64,000 nucleotides of DNA, taken from contig NC_054872.1 in the NCBI RefSeq assembly GCF_018320785.1, forward strand, positions 24,510,769 to 24,574,768, in the 5' to 3' direction. The notes under the pieces are model-generated. The model did no database searches and was not told where the DNA came from. It was given only the letters and a program-made list of their open reading frames with translations. Below, in pieces: positions 10,713-21,435 of the stretch (position 1 is its first letter; the number at the start of each line of letters is the position of its first letter). This DNA comes from Cheilinus undulatus. Lineage: Eukaryota > Chordata > Actinopteri > Labriformes > Labridae. The position numbers and the translations under genes were made by a program.

Positions 10713-11890
10713 GGCCGGCCACACACTAGATGATTTTTTAATCTAAACTGATTTTAAAACTGTGGGAGACCACAGACTTCTGGACAATTTTCAAAGATTT
10801 TTCATCTTTAATCCTCTGAACACACACACTAGATGACAAAGCCACATTGTCCAATCACTGGAGACCACACACCTGCTGACCTGCCTACGACCTCACGTAA
10901 TCATGTGACTTCAGAAAAAAAACCACGGATGTCTGTCGATACCATCTTGCAATCTCTCCACAACAGGCTGCCCTGGTATGCGTTAGAGGTGCAGCAAAAA
11001 TTAAAAAAAAACAAGGAAAGACTCAGGACGAAATCCTGGCTAGAATTAAGGCACACTTGTGTTTATGGTTGTGAGCAGTGAAAGTACGTATGATCCATCT
11101 GGTGACACTGTCCAGTGTGCTTGCTCTCACTGGTTGTTGTGGGTTCTTCGTCAGTGGCACTATGGCGTAGAATTGTAAATATCAAACATGTTTGATATTT
11201 ATGAATCAGGGTCTGGGAGGCTACGATGCGATTTGGAGCAGCAAATTAAAGTGTAAGTAAAGGCAGCTCAGAGCTAACTCCGCCCACCTCCATAATTCAA
11301 AAAATGCACAGAAAGTGCATCCCCTCCAGAGTCCCCTGAAGCAGGCTATAGTGTGGTGGCGGTCGTGGTAGTCCTGAGCACTACCTGTCTGGTCTGTTGG
11401 CTCCAGCAGCAGCATTACTAAAGCTGGAGCTCTCAGAGCCAAAGCAGTGCAGGAGAGGATGGGATGGTCTCTGAATGGTAAAGTCAGTGAGAGGCGGTAA
11501 CTTTCTATCTTATATGGAGTTTGTGACGTAGAAACCTACTGATGGTAGGATTCTACATCAGCCACGCCTTTTCAGAAAAGATTTTTCAAGGCAGATGTCT
11601 GTTTGAGCTAATTAAAAGCTATAAAATCCAGATTTTTATCAGTTTGGTGCAAATTTCTGCTATAACACCAACATTGATGTGTTTTATTATAGTTCAGTCA
11701 GATACTTTAGTGTACAGATAAAAAAAATGTTAAAGTGTTCACTACCTTTTCAATCGTGTTGACACCACACACATGCAGACTACTCAGACAAATAATCATT
11801 TGCAAAGAGGCTCTAGTCGGTATACGCCCCCACAGTTGTCAGGGGGGTCAAGTATTGCCTAAAATCGGGCTTAAAATCCTGTAGTGTGTA
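10713..11890. mobile_element. Harbinger-like non-autonomous transposon, copy 1
   Basis: The left end GGCCGGCCACACACTAGATG follows TTA (10710-10712). The right end reads GCTACACACTACAGGATTTT on the opposite strand. Both ends match the copy at 40371-41334, which has clean TTA duplications. The right-hand TTA is not preserved here. It carries a 26-bp perfect palindrome at 11176-11201 and no convincing transposase. It splits the Tc1 transposase frame. Confidence 0.7.
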
Positions 11891-12508
11891 GCGTCCAGGA
11901 CAGTGCTCCATACCACACAGCTAAGTCAATCAGAATGTGGATGAAGGACCACCAGATCAAGACCCTGTCATGGCCAGCCCAATCTCTAGATCTGAACCCC
12001 ATTGAAAACCTCTGGAATGTAATAAAGAGGAAGATGGATCCATCAAAAAAAGCTGAGCTGCTTCACTTTTTGCACAAGGAGTAGCATAAATTCACCCAAC
12101 AGCAATGTGAAAGACTGGTGGAGAGCATGCCAAGATGCATGAAAGCTGTGATTAAAAATCAGGGTTATTTCACCAAATACTGATTTCTAAACTTCTCCTA
12201 AGTTAAAACATAAGGATTGATATTGATATAAATGAATATGAATTTGTTTTCTTTGCATTTTTGGAGGCCTGAAAACATTGCATCTTTTTTTTCATTATTT
12301 TGACCAATTTTCATTTTATGCAATTTAATGCTCTAAATGAGATTTTTTTAAATTTTATTCTATTATTTATATTTGGGAGGAATTTTGTCAGTTGTTGATA
12401 TAATAAAACAAAGCTATTTATTATACTAAAAACATACCTATAAATAGTAAAATCAGGGATAATGATCATTTTGCAGTGGTTTCTTTTTTTTTTTTTTTTA
12501 CAGAGCTG
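11891..12508 (+). mobile_element. second Tc1 transposon, right half
   Basis: This continues the transposase from 10513: VQDSAPYHTAKSIRMWMKDH has the second catalytic Asp, and SLDLNPIENLWNVIKRKMD has the catalytic Glu. After an in-frame stop comes the C-terminus FTQQQCERLVESMPRCMKAV...NQGYFTKY and a natural stop. The right end of the element reads TACAGCTCTGTAAAAAAA on the opposite strand, a known Tc1-type terminus, with TA at 12509-12510. Confidence 0.85.
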
Positions 12509-12510
12509 TA

Positions 12511-13145
12511 AAGCCTAGGGGAAAAATGATTGGTATTGGCAGATACCCAGATTCCAAGGTTTTGGAACAGACCTCAAAAGGTTGGATCAGTGAACCACTA
12601 CCAAAAATACAAATCAAAACAAAACAAACAACAAAAATGTACCTGGTGTTCCTGTGTCAGCTGGCAGCAAAATCTTCAAAGACATCAGTCCTGGTTACCT
12701 TTAAAAAGAAAGAGTAAAATTAAGTACTAAAATAACCTATTTTACTTAAATTCCATCAAAAAAGCATCAGAAGATCTTCAGCTGGTGCTTAAATACATTT
12801 CCAGAACCATGAAGTCTGAAGCTGCTCACTGTGCACAGCCTGTGTACTTACTCTAGCTTGGTCTTTGGATCTTGACAGTTTACCAACAACAAGGCTAAAA
12901 CACTCTTTCAGACTGCTGTTTTATACACAAGACCAATCCCTCAGTCCCCATGATCCCAGATCTTCTTGATATTGCTAACAGAGGCATTTGTGACACCAAT
13001 AATTGTTAACCCATACATTTATTTAAGAACAGAACATAAATTCCGAACAAATTTGCTCAAAAGTGTTTTATCACGGTTGACAACCATCTGATGTATGACC
13101 ATCTATAAGCAGGCCACTCTATGCCCTTGATCCTCCTTACATTTA
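12511..13145. other. no feature recognised
   Basis: AT-rich sequence. A fragment GATTGGTATTGGCAGATACC near 12528 resembles a hAT subterminal repeat, but neither boundaries nor coding potential can be supported. Confidence 0.4.
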
Positions 13146-13153
13146 CTGTACAA

Positions 13154-14600
13154 CAGGGATGTCCCGATCCCGATCACATGTATTGGATTGGGGCCAATAC
13201 TAAGCATTGTTAATTGATCGCGATCGGCAATTTGATCCGATCAGCCCAGCCGATCATTTACATCAGTTGCCGTAAATGGAGCACAATTTACGACAGGCCA
13301 TAAACACACCAGTAACAACAAAACAGCAGTAGCGACATTAGCTTTCGTGTGTTAAAATGTCAGCAGTGCAGAAATACTTCAAACTTGAGAGCAAAAACAG
13401 TTCAGACACCACTTGCAGCATCTGTAACACAACCGTTTCAAGAGGTGGTAGCAGCAGAGCAGTGTTTAACACTACAAATTTGATTCGTCATCTCTGATCA
13501 AAACATGCAGGGGACTTTACAAGAGCAACAGACAGCTTCACCGAAGCAACAACCTCTGGACTTTAAGAGGAAAGACAAATACCCTCGAGAGCGCGACAAG
13601 GCAAAAAGATAACAGAAAAAGCTGTCCAGTTCTTCACTTTGGACAACCAATCCCTCTCCGTGGTGGAGAATTTGGACCCATGCTATGCCCTGCCGCCTCG
13701 ACATTACATTACTGACACTGCTTTATTGGAGCTGTACAACAAAGTACACGACAGCATACTAGAGAAAAGCAACTTCACTGCCGTTAGCTTCACTCAGACA
13801 TTTGGAGCTCAGATGTTTGCCCCGTGTCACTGCTGAGTCTCTGAGAAATAAAAGTGAGGGGGGGGGAAGTGATGTAGCAGCTCTAGTTGCACTTTAGAAA
13901 TTGCACTGAAATAACAAGAGTGTCTTGTATTTGGGTTTTATTCCAGTGTTAATGTTTTGGTTTACATCTCAGATTAAGCTGCTACATTTTAAAAAAAGGA
14001 TTGTTGTTTTGAATCTGTATTATGTTTTTGATCCTATTCAAGCTAAACTGTTTATACCACTTTTAAGTGGAGTTGGGATGTTTTTAATTCATTTTTGAGT
14101 TCAGTTTTTTGTTGTGACTAATAGAGTCAGGTTAGCTTCTTAGTGGAATTATACTATTTAAAATTCATGTATTGAATTCATATGTTATTGTGACTATTGA
14201 CTCTTTTACACCACCTCTAAGTGAATCTGACGTTATTTGAGTTCACTTTTTTGACAGGTAAGGTCATTCAGCTGACCACTTTAAGTGGATTTTGATTGTC
14301 TGATTGAATACTAAACACTGCACTAAGTGAATACGTAAATTTATTTTTTGACAGATAATTAAAGTGAAACAGAGCTATTACACCGTTCTGAGCAGAAATG
14401 TGATTTTATGTTTTTTTTTTTTACAACAATATTGGCTGTACTGAGTTAAATGGAATATGGTTGAGATATCTAGTAGTAACAATTGAAACTCTAATCTAGG
14501 TAATTATGAGTATTGGATCAGGACTTGTTATCGGCAGATATTCAATATTAAAAAATTGGATCGGGATTGGAGGCCAAAAATGCTGATCAGGACAACCCTA
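13154..14600 (+). mobile_element. hAT transposon with BED-finger transposase remnant
   Basis: The ends CAGGGATGTCCCGATCCCGA and (opposite strand) TAGGGTTGTCCTGATCAGCA are flanked by CTGTACAA (13146-13153) and CCGTATAA (14601-14608), an 8-bp duplication with two mismatches. From 13357 the plus strand encodes a BED-type zinc finger: QKYFKLESKN, then the pair CSIC, then TTNLIRHL and, after a stop, SKH. Fragments of the hAT catalytic N-terminus follow (QFFTLDNQSLSVVENLD, ALPPRHYITDTALLELYNKV). Most of the catalytic domain is deleted, so it is a dead autonomous-derived copy. Confidence 0.85.
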
Positions 14601-14608
14601 CCGTATAA

Positions 14609-15320
14609 TATTTACTATACTGTAGTAAAAACTACACAGTGTAGCATTAACAAAAAGGGGTAACTTTTGATTTTCAGGTCAAGATTCAAATTCTTAAAAG
14701 TTTCTTTAAACAAAAAAATAAAAAATAAATAAAAAAAAAACAAGCTATTGCACTTTTACAATGCATATGATATTTCAATTCAATACTCCTGAATCAAGAA
14801 GCTGACATAGCAGAAGCTGCAGTAAACTTCTCAGTTCCATTGATTTTATTCATCAAAAGTATAAGCAGAGAGAAATAAACAAAATGTTGATCCTTCTGAA
14901 CTTAACCCAGAAATCACATTACATATTACTTATATTATTCATATTTTATTGTAGATGTTTTTTAAAATAGATAGTTAATAAATAATATAATAACAAACTT
15001 AAACACAATACCAGCATTATTAAGGGAATATGGGTAAAATGAAATAAAGGGTGTGACAGACAACTTTCCGGTAGAAATTATTTTCAGTTAAAATCAGAGA
15101 TGATTATGCAGGTCACATGACCTCTTTAAGTGGACAATGAGTCAGTTATTATGGACATAAAATTAAACATTCATTGAAGAAAGACTAAAAAAGCTTTTTG
15201 ATGTTAGTAACAGCTTTTTTTGGGCACAACACTTGTACCATTAAAACCTTTATCAGGTCAGACCAGAAAACCATTCAAAATTAAAGCACAAACTTATGAA
15301 AAGAAAAACATTTTTATTAG
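14609..15320. other. no feature recognised
   Basis: AT-rich sequence with short A-rich runs near 14700-14750. No open frame with recognisable similarity and no paired terminal repeats. Confidence 0.5.
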
Positions 15321-15757
15321 GGTAAGCGTACCCATTAAGCCCAGGCACCATTTAAGCCCACTTGCAACTTTGAAGTCAATTAAAAAAAAAAAAAAAAAGA
15401 AAAAAATGAGGGGCCTGTCTAATGCTATACATTATTTTGTACAATCACAATTTCTTAATTATGTGTCAGTTTTTGTTTGACACAAATAGCATTGGTCGAT
15501 ATTGAGTAAGGCTCACCTACATTCGTGCAGTCTCAAGGAGGCTCAGATAAAGTCGCCTAAAAACTTTGATGTTTTGGGACCGCTCAGAAAGAACCTCTTT
15601 TTAACCATTTTCAGCCACTGACTTGTTAAGTACATTCATATTATGTAATTTGAGAGATTATTGATTTGTTTTTAGTGTATAAACAGTCATGCTAGCTAGC
15701 GTAGTGAGCTAACCACTAGTCAATACATCTAGCCCTACTGATAGATACACTGCTTAA

Positions 15758-17111
15758 CTCATTGAGTGCCAGCCCTTTTATAAAATGGAAAGTGGCTTAT
15801 GCCAGCGTTTTTGGCCATTTTGAGTCATCTTTCAAGACCCACAGAATATTTTGTACTATGACTCTGAAAACACTGAATAGCTCAAATGAAAGCAGAAACT
15901 CTCTATCTCAAGCAAAAAAAAATGTTTGTTTGCAGCTTGTTCCATCCTTGATTTATTTAAAGTTGGATAGAGGCTAGTTTCACCAAAAGACCACTTTTTT
16001 TCTAGAAGGCTGAGAAAAATGCATTTTTGTGAAAGAGAGTCTGTCAAGCAAAACAGTGATTTGAATGTTATGATTTTGCCTTCAATGGCATAAAAGACAT
16101 CTGAAATTTGTATTAGAAATGTTATTTTATTGTAAAAATTAAAAAAATAAATACAAAATACAGCACAATACAACTGGACGGCCGCCACGGGACCCCTGAT
16201 ACTCCCACGTCCTCTCCTGCTTGTGTGTCCCCTGGCACTGCCTGTAAATTCTAGAAGTAATGTAATATAAAATATGTTATATAGATTATATATATAATCT
16301 ATAATATAGAATTTTTTCTGTTCTAACATCTTCTTCTGCCAACAGACAGTGTTTGAAGAACTCCATGGGGCTTTCTCTTCTCTCATGTCTGCTTCTGAAA
16401 TCACAGGAACATGAGTGATGGTTTTATTCGATATATTTGGTTGAATAATCAGTGGGTTCCTAACGATAACTTATCTCCATCGCTCTGGGATGGAGCACAA
16501 GATCTGCTCCGCTCACTCAGCAGCCATTCCTCAGAGGAAGGGTAGGTGGGTAGGAAAAGTCAGTCTCTGAAGTGTCGTCGCTGTATCCATCCGGCTGGAT
16601 AGCGGGGTGCCTTTTCTCTCAGATGCATGGAGGAGACCTCGCGTCATTATTTAGCCTCTTGGCTGGCCGAGGCAGATGCCTGGACTTGCTGTCGGTTTCA
16701 GTGAGTAACCGATTTCTCACACAAAAGTTTAAAGTTTCTTCCAGCGTCCGCTGACGAAACTGGCCACTTGACTCCCTCAGTTTTTGGGAGGCATTTTGTG
16801 CCGATACTGAATATTTTAGAACTTTTAGCTTAGATTACCTCCATCCCGGCGTCTCCACTTCATGCTCTGATCTCAGTGGCCTTTGATCTACTTTCTCTTC
16901 CATGTTCTGACTACGAATCCCAGAAGCCCCAGAATTACTCACAGGGAGCATGAGAGTGCCCCCTTGTGCCAGCCGCCGAAAAAAAACACTTTGACGTACA
17001 TATACTATATACACATATGTATATACGTATATGTATATACATTGAATTTCCCTTCGGGGATAAATAAAGTTCTTGTATTGTATTGTATATACGTCAATGG
17101 CACTCAATGAG
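15758..17111. mobile_element. piggyBac-like non-autonomous transposon
   Basis: The perfect 14-bp inverted ends CTCATTGAGTGCCA and TGGCACTCAATGAG are flanked on both sides by TTAA (15754-15757 and 17112-17115), the obligate piggyBac target. At 1354 bp it is far too short for a transposase. A long minus-strand open frame at 15856-16404 shows no piggyBac catalytic motif that I can identify. It is inserted within the TTAAGCCCA cluster and itself contains a LINE-type tail at 17041-17090. Confidence 0.8.
17041..17090 (+). repeat. LINE/SINE 3' tail with (TTGTA)n
   Basis: TTGAATTTCCCTTCGGGGAT followed by AATAAAGT and TTGTATTGTATTGTA is a familiar fish retroposon 3' end with a short pentanucleotide tail. 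An (AT/AC)n alternating tract lies immediately upstream at about 16998-17040. No coding part is attached. Confidence 0.55.
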
Positions 17112-18100
17112 TTAAGGATTAAAAATGATAAGTGCACAAACTGTTTTCTGATTCATTTTACATAAATCTTCAAATTAAGGCACAAAAAAGGGTTTGGGTG
17201 GGTGAAATATTTTCAAAAAATGTCTTTTTTCCAAGGTGGGCTTAAATGGTACAGTGACCCAAAAAACAGCTAGTGTAAGCTAACTTTGAACAAGAATTCC
17301 TTGATAATTCAGTAAGTCTGGCATAAGAGGGATAACTATGATGGAAAGTTTTACAGCATTTTTAGGCTACAGGCATTTCTTTATACATTTGTTTCATCTT
17401 GGTGAGAACATATTATCTTTATTTCCCTGGTAGTCACTATTGAACCATTTAAGCCCATCTTATGTGTTTCAATAGGAAATAATGAAAATTTGAGTTTTGA
17501 TAGCTTTTCACTGTAATCCTTTGTTGGATGTTGTTATATCTCACTAACTTCATTAACGAGTACATCACAGATCACACACTGCCCAGAAGAATTGTTATGT
17601 TGGTTAATTTTGCATAATAATTTGTTTACAGTGAGAAAAATGCCAACAAAAAGGAAGAATTACAGCAACTGTCCTAAAATCATCATTGTTACAAGCCAAG
17701 CATTAAATCCAAGTTCAATAAGATACTGTTGATGCACTGTAATGTCATTTAATACTTTTAAAAGCAAATACTTTTTAAATTTTTGTCAATATTGTATCGA
17801 ATTTTGTCAATATTAAATAAAATGTTCAATGAAATATTAAATACTGAAGCCAATGAAAATTAGTTTTAAGCCTACTTAGTCATGTTTGTGGTGGTCCATT
17901 TTTACAAGCCAAACATTAAATCCAAGTTCAAAAAAATGAATTGTGTTTAACATGTATAACATGTTACTGAATTAATATGTGTTTACTACCTGAAAAATAT
18001 AATAATTTTTAAAATTTCTGTCAAATGTGGTTGTGAATTTATTTGGAACACCTGTGGGCTTAAATGGTACTTTGGTACCAATTAAGCCCATGCCAGACTT

Positions 18101-19225
18101 TTGACTTTATTCATAAAATTTCTTTAATTTGTTCTTTAAAATATGCATAAGTAAATAAATACACTTTCAAATGAGAGATTAATTCTTCATTTTAACAAAA
18201 GATCCTGTCATCTTAGTATCTATGAAAAATATGTGAACTTAGTTCCACCCTCAAAGTTTACTAAATTAATGTAATTACCTTTAAAATGTAAAAAATTTTC
18301 TCCCAGGGGAGCATGCCCCCAGACCCCCCCTAGAAAGGTCGGGGTACACATGATGAGAATGGTACCACCGCCAGGAAAAATCCTGCTTACAGTAGTGACA
18401 GGGGATTGATTACATCAGTTTCATTCATCCCTCATTTATCCTACAATCCTAGGATAAAATGGAGGGAACATGTGTCAAACAACTGCCCATGTCTTGCATC
18501 AAGGTAAGAGACATGGATCATATAATGAAAATATATTCTCCTTTATACCATTTCTCCAATGTTAGCTTTGGTTTACAAACAACTCTGATCTGCTAATCTT
18601 GCCCATTCATTTCTATTTTCCCTAGACCCCCTTCACATCTGCACTATGATCTATACACAGCAGCATCTGCCTTCTGTATTTACTTGCACGTGTCTGATTC
18701 ATTAAGAACTTCACACAACTTCATTGCTAATTCACTTGAACCAAAATTGGAAGCGGTCTCTTCCTCATGATGTAATCCCTATTTGTCCATCTGAACAACT
18801 GCACAAGACCTTTTGATTTTTACTTTGCATACTTACAGTTGGTCGATACCACTTCTCACCTCTGTTCCATAAATACAAGAAACAACATAGAATGCAATAT
18901 CCCACTCGATATTGTTTGTTTTCTGCTGCTCAGGGCCCTGAGATCTAGGGCCTCTAAAGCATGCTGTGCTTTCTCACTGCAGTAGCTGATGGCTTCAGAG
19001 CCTGAGGAAGGTATGGATGATTGAGTGCTGCTTTGACTGGAGAGATCAGATGCTTCTCCCTGCTTCTTTCCTAGGTTACCAGCCTGCTACATAGAAGTGA
19101 TGAGTCACAAGGGGGAGTCCTTGATGAGCCTCTTCTCATGGTCAGCTAGGAGAGATTTAACCACACAGATCTCTTCCCTGGCAAATACTATGCCACAGCC
19201 CTGAACAGCTCCTCTGGAAACAATA
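18101..19225 (+). other. mostly unassigned; weak candidate first exon at 18459-18503
   Basis: At 18459 an ATG opens the 15-codon string MEGTCVKQLPMSCIK and ends in a good splice donor (AAG|GTAAGAG at 18503/18504). This could be a short coding exon, but such signals arise by chance. The rest of the stretch (including CCCCCAGACCCCCCCTAGAA near 18315) shows nothing I can name. Confidence 0.2.
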
Positions 19226-20018
19226 AAGCCTGGCATACACTGAGTGATTTCAAGCTCTGTAACGAAATGTAATGAAATGTCAGCTCACACTGTCCAACTG
19301 AATCATTCACATATCACAACCCCATTGACCACCTGTGTGCTCACACAAGTGAAGTCGGGATGGACTGTGACAAACATCAGAGGACTTTCCTTTGAAAAAG
19401 TCTCACTCCTGAGGTGTAAGTGGTAGTCCTATCTGGTCTCCCTCTCTTTTTCTGTTAAGGCCATATCTCTCTCTCCCTTACACATAAGAAAAACAGTGCC
19501 AGCAAGCGCATAGAGGCTATATAATAAACATCAGCAGGATGTATGTGGGTAGACCTATTTTCTGATCATTTATTTGCTTTATTATAATGAAGACCCATTA
19601 AAGAGGCATTTCAGCTGTTTTATGGAGATTTAAGACACTGCCAAACAACTTACCGAAGAAAAATGCCCCGAAGTTGAGGACTCTGCTCGTGGCTCTGTGG
19701 GAATATGTGCAGTCGTATAACCAAAACATCAAACATGCCAGAAATTCATCCAACCAATTGGGAGCAGCTGTAATAGAGCCGTGGTCTGGTAGCATGTTCC
19801 CCTGTACACCAAATGAAAGAGGAAGCATGATCAGACTGAAAGTCAGTGCCTGAGTGGCCCAGGCTCAAGTCCGTCCTGCAGCTCCTTTACCACATGTTTC
19901 TCCCCCATTCTCTCATCCCTGTTTCTGCTTCTATCCACTGTCCTCCTCTATCAATACAGGCATGAAAAGCCCAAAAATGTATTTTTAAAAAAATTAATTC
20001 CCACAGTGTATAATTGGC
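19226..20018. mobile_element. putative non-autonomous DNA transposon
   Basis: The left end AAGCCTGGCATACACTGAGT pairs loosely with the right end, which reads TAAGCCAATTATACACTGTG on the opposite strand. The shared core TAAGCC...TACACTG recalls Harbinger-like ends. The boundaries are approximate and no target duplication is certain. It contains a SINE at about 19840-19998. Confidence 0.4.
19840..19998 (+). mobile_element. tRNA-derived SINE fragment
   Basis: The body (GTTTCTCCCCCATTCTCTC, TATCCACTGTCCTCCTCTATC, AGGCATGAAAAGCCCAAAAA) and the A-rich tail correspond, in the opposite orientation, to the SINE at 6945-7130. The head is diverged, with a weak B-box (GGCTCAAGTCC). Confidence 0.6.
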
Positions 20019-20025
20019 TTAAGAA

Positions 20026-20240
20026 TTGGTTGGGTGTCAGTGTTGCTCAGTGGGTAGAGCAGGTGCCCAGAAGCAGGGGCTGCAGTCCTTGCGCACTGGT
20101 CATGGATCAGTACCAAATCCGAGCGCATATTTGGTGAATGTTACCCCCATTCTGTCTCACCATGTTTCCTGTCTCTCTTCAGTTGTCCTATCGACGTACG
20201 GTTGTACTAGGACATCAAGAAATCAAGAAGCCATTTCCTG
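20026..20240 (+). mobile_element. tRNA-related SINE-like repeat
   Basis: GTTGCTCAGTGGGTAGAGCAGGTGCCC resembles the D-arm/A-box side of a tRNA (an Ala- or Val-like GTAGAGCA). A pyrimidine-rich body follows (TCTCACCATGTTTCCTGTCTCTC). No intact B-box is visible, so this is a decayed SINE and not a tRNA gene. Confidence 0.5.
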
Positions 20241-21020
20241 AAGCAACTCTGCTTGGGAGTGTTTAGTTGCATAACCACATCCAGGTTCTGTACCGTGATT
20301 CTGACTCATGCTACTTCTGGTACATAGGCAGTGCATATTTCCTCATCACATGGAAGTCAGGCCAGAGTAGACACTAACAGGAACCCTGTGCATGTAGGGC
20401 CTCTCCTAGTAGTTTCTCATTACATATGTCAGGACTACAGTTATGAGCTAACAATGCTGAGGGCAAACCGTGTGTTGTGTCTCTGTTTATTTTCTCACAT
20501 TCTGCAACTTCCTTTTACAGCACCCCCTTTTCTGCATCTCTTCCCTTTTCTGCTCCTCAATCTTGTCTATTTCTACATTTCCCCACTCTATTTCTCTGAA
20601 TTCTCCTCTTGGTTTTTCCACTTCTGCTCTTTCTCTCTCCCTTTTCTCTTTCTGCAATTCCCTGCCCCCATCTCGTTTTTCTGCTTTTCCCTAACCTCCA
20701 GCCTCCCCCTTCCTTTTTCAACCCCAGCACAGCTTTGGCAGATGCCTCTAAGTCCAGTTCTGCTCAAGGTCTTTCCTGTTGAAGTGATGTTATTCCTTAC
20801 CACTGTAAGGCTGCTAAATGGCACTTGGTGTTGAGCTCATGGTGAGTAAAGGCCTGTGTCTATAGCTGACTTCTGTAGCACTGACAGTACCCATGACCTC
20901 CTTTTCAGAGAGCTTCTCACCAGCATTCCTCGTTGCTATGTTACAAAAAATGAATCTTACTTTCCTTGATAGAATCTATAACGTTAAAAAATGCTCTATG
21001 CTTCATATTTCTGTATTTCA
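20241..21020. other. no gene recognised; pyrimidine-rich tract
   Basis: About 20490-20720 is strongly C/T-rich on the plus strand and gives long but low-complexity open frames on both strands. The frames have no recognisable domain and reflect composition. Confidence 0.5.
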
Positions 21021-21023
21021 TAG

Positions 21024-21176
21024 GAATATCACGGAAAGCACGAAGACAGTGTAAAGGAATACTGTCCTGACACAGGCAGCAGCTGCAGGCCTGAAAATTA
21101 CCCTCAGAATAATACAAAGAAAGACAAGTCAGATCTGTTCTCCTCTGCTATTGTCAGAAGCCTTGCCCCTTCTTGA
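21024..21176 (+). other. candidate terminal coding exon (50 codons), unidentified
   Basis: An acceptor-like TTTCTGTATTTCATAG ends at 21023. A polar open frame of 50 residues follows, starting EYHGKHEDSVKEYCPD and ending SSAIVRSLAPS then TGA at 21174-21176. The composition is more protein-like than the surroundings, but I recognise no family. It is in phase with the candidate exon ending at 18503 (both phase 0). It could equally be a chance frame. Confidence 0.2.
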
Positions 21177-21435
21177 TTTGGATTGGCAAGTAAGATAGAA
21201 GTGACACTGATGAGCACAGTACTGTTCCAAAAGTTGGCAAATGAGAATGCTTTAAGTGTGGTGACAAAAACAGCTGACTCTGAGGGTGTTTCTCTACCCA
21301 GGGTGCTGACTGCTCAGAACGTTAGACTGCACTGGTTTTGAATTAAAAATAAGGACTGCAAGTGCTAAAAAGCCTGCAAAGGACACAGTCCCTAATGTCA
21401 GGTCCTTATAATAGTATATCAAAGAGTACAGTCTA

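Larger units (their letters stand above)
15327..18100. repeat. cluster of TTAAGCCCA motifs, possible DNA transposon interior
   Basis: The nonamer TTAAGCCCA, its complement, or a near match occurs six times: about 15335, 15353, 17230, 17454, 18056 and 18080, in both orientations and often next to GTACC or CCATT. Terminal copies sit near 15330 (GTACCCATTAAGCCCAGGC) and 18070-18090 (GGTACCAATTAAGCCCATG). A duplicated 30-bp segment (ACAAGCCAAGCATTAAATCC and its variant) lies at about 17690 and 17905. The pattern would suit transposase-binding subterminal repeats, but no transposase or target duplication was found. Confidence 0.4.

Noticed and set aside
15856..16404. 182-codon minus-strand open frame inside the piggyBac MITE
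   Set aside because: No piggyBac catalytic motifs, low-complexity hydrophobic composition, and the element is too short to be autonomous.
20040..20090. Possible tRNA gene (GTGGGTAGAGCAGGTGCCC)
   Set aside because: No matching acceptor stem or TTC B-box arm follows; a SINE head is more likely.
20331..20834. 167-codon Phe/Leu/Ser-rich frame that could look like a membrane protein
   Set aside because: It comes from a C/T-rich tract; the opposite strand gives an equally long Glu/Lys-rich frame, the signature of compositional bias.
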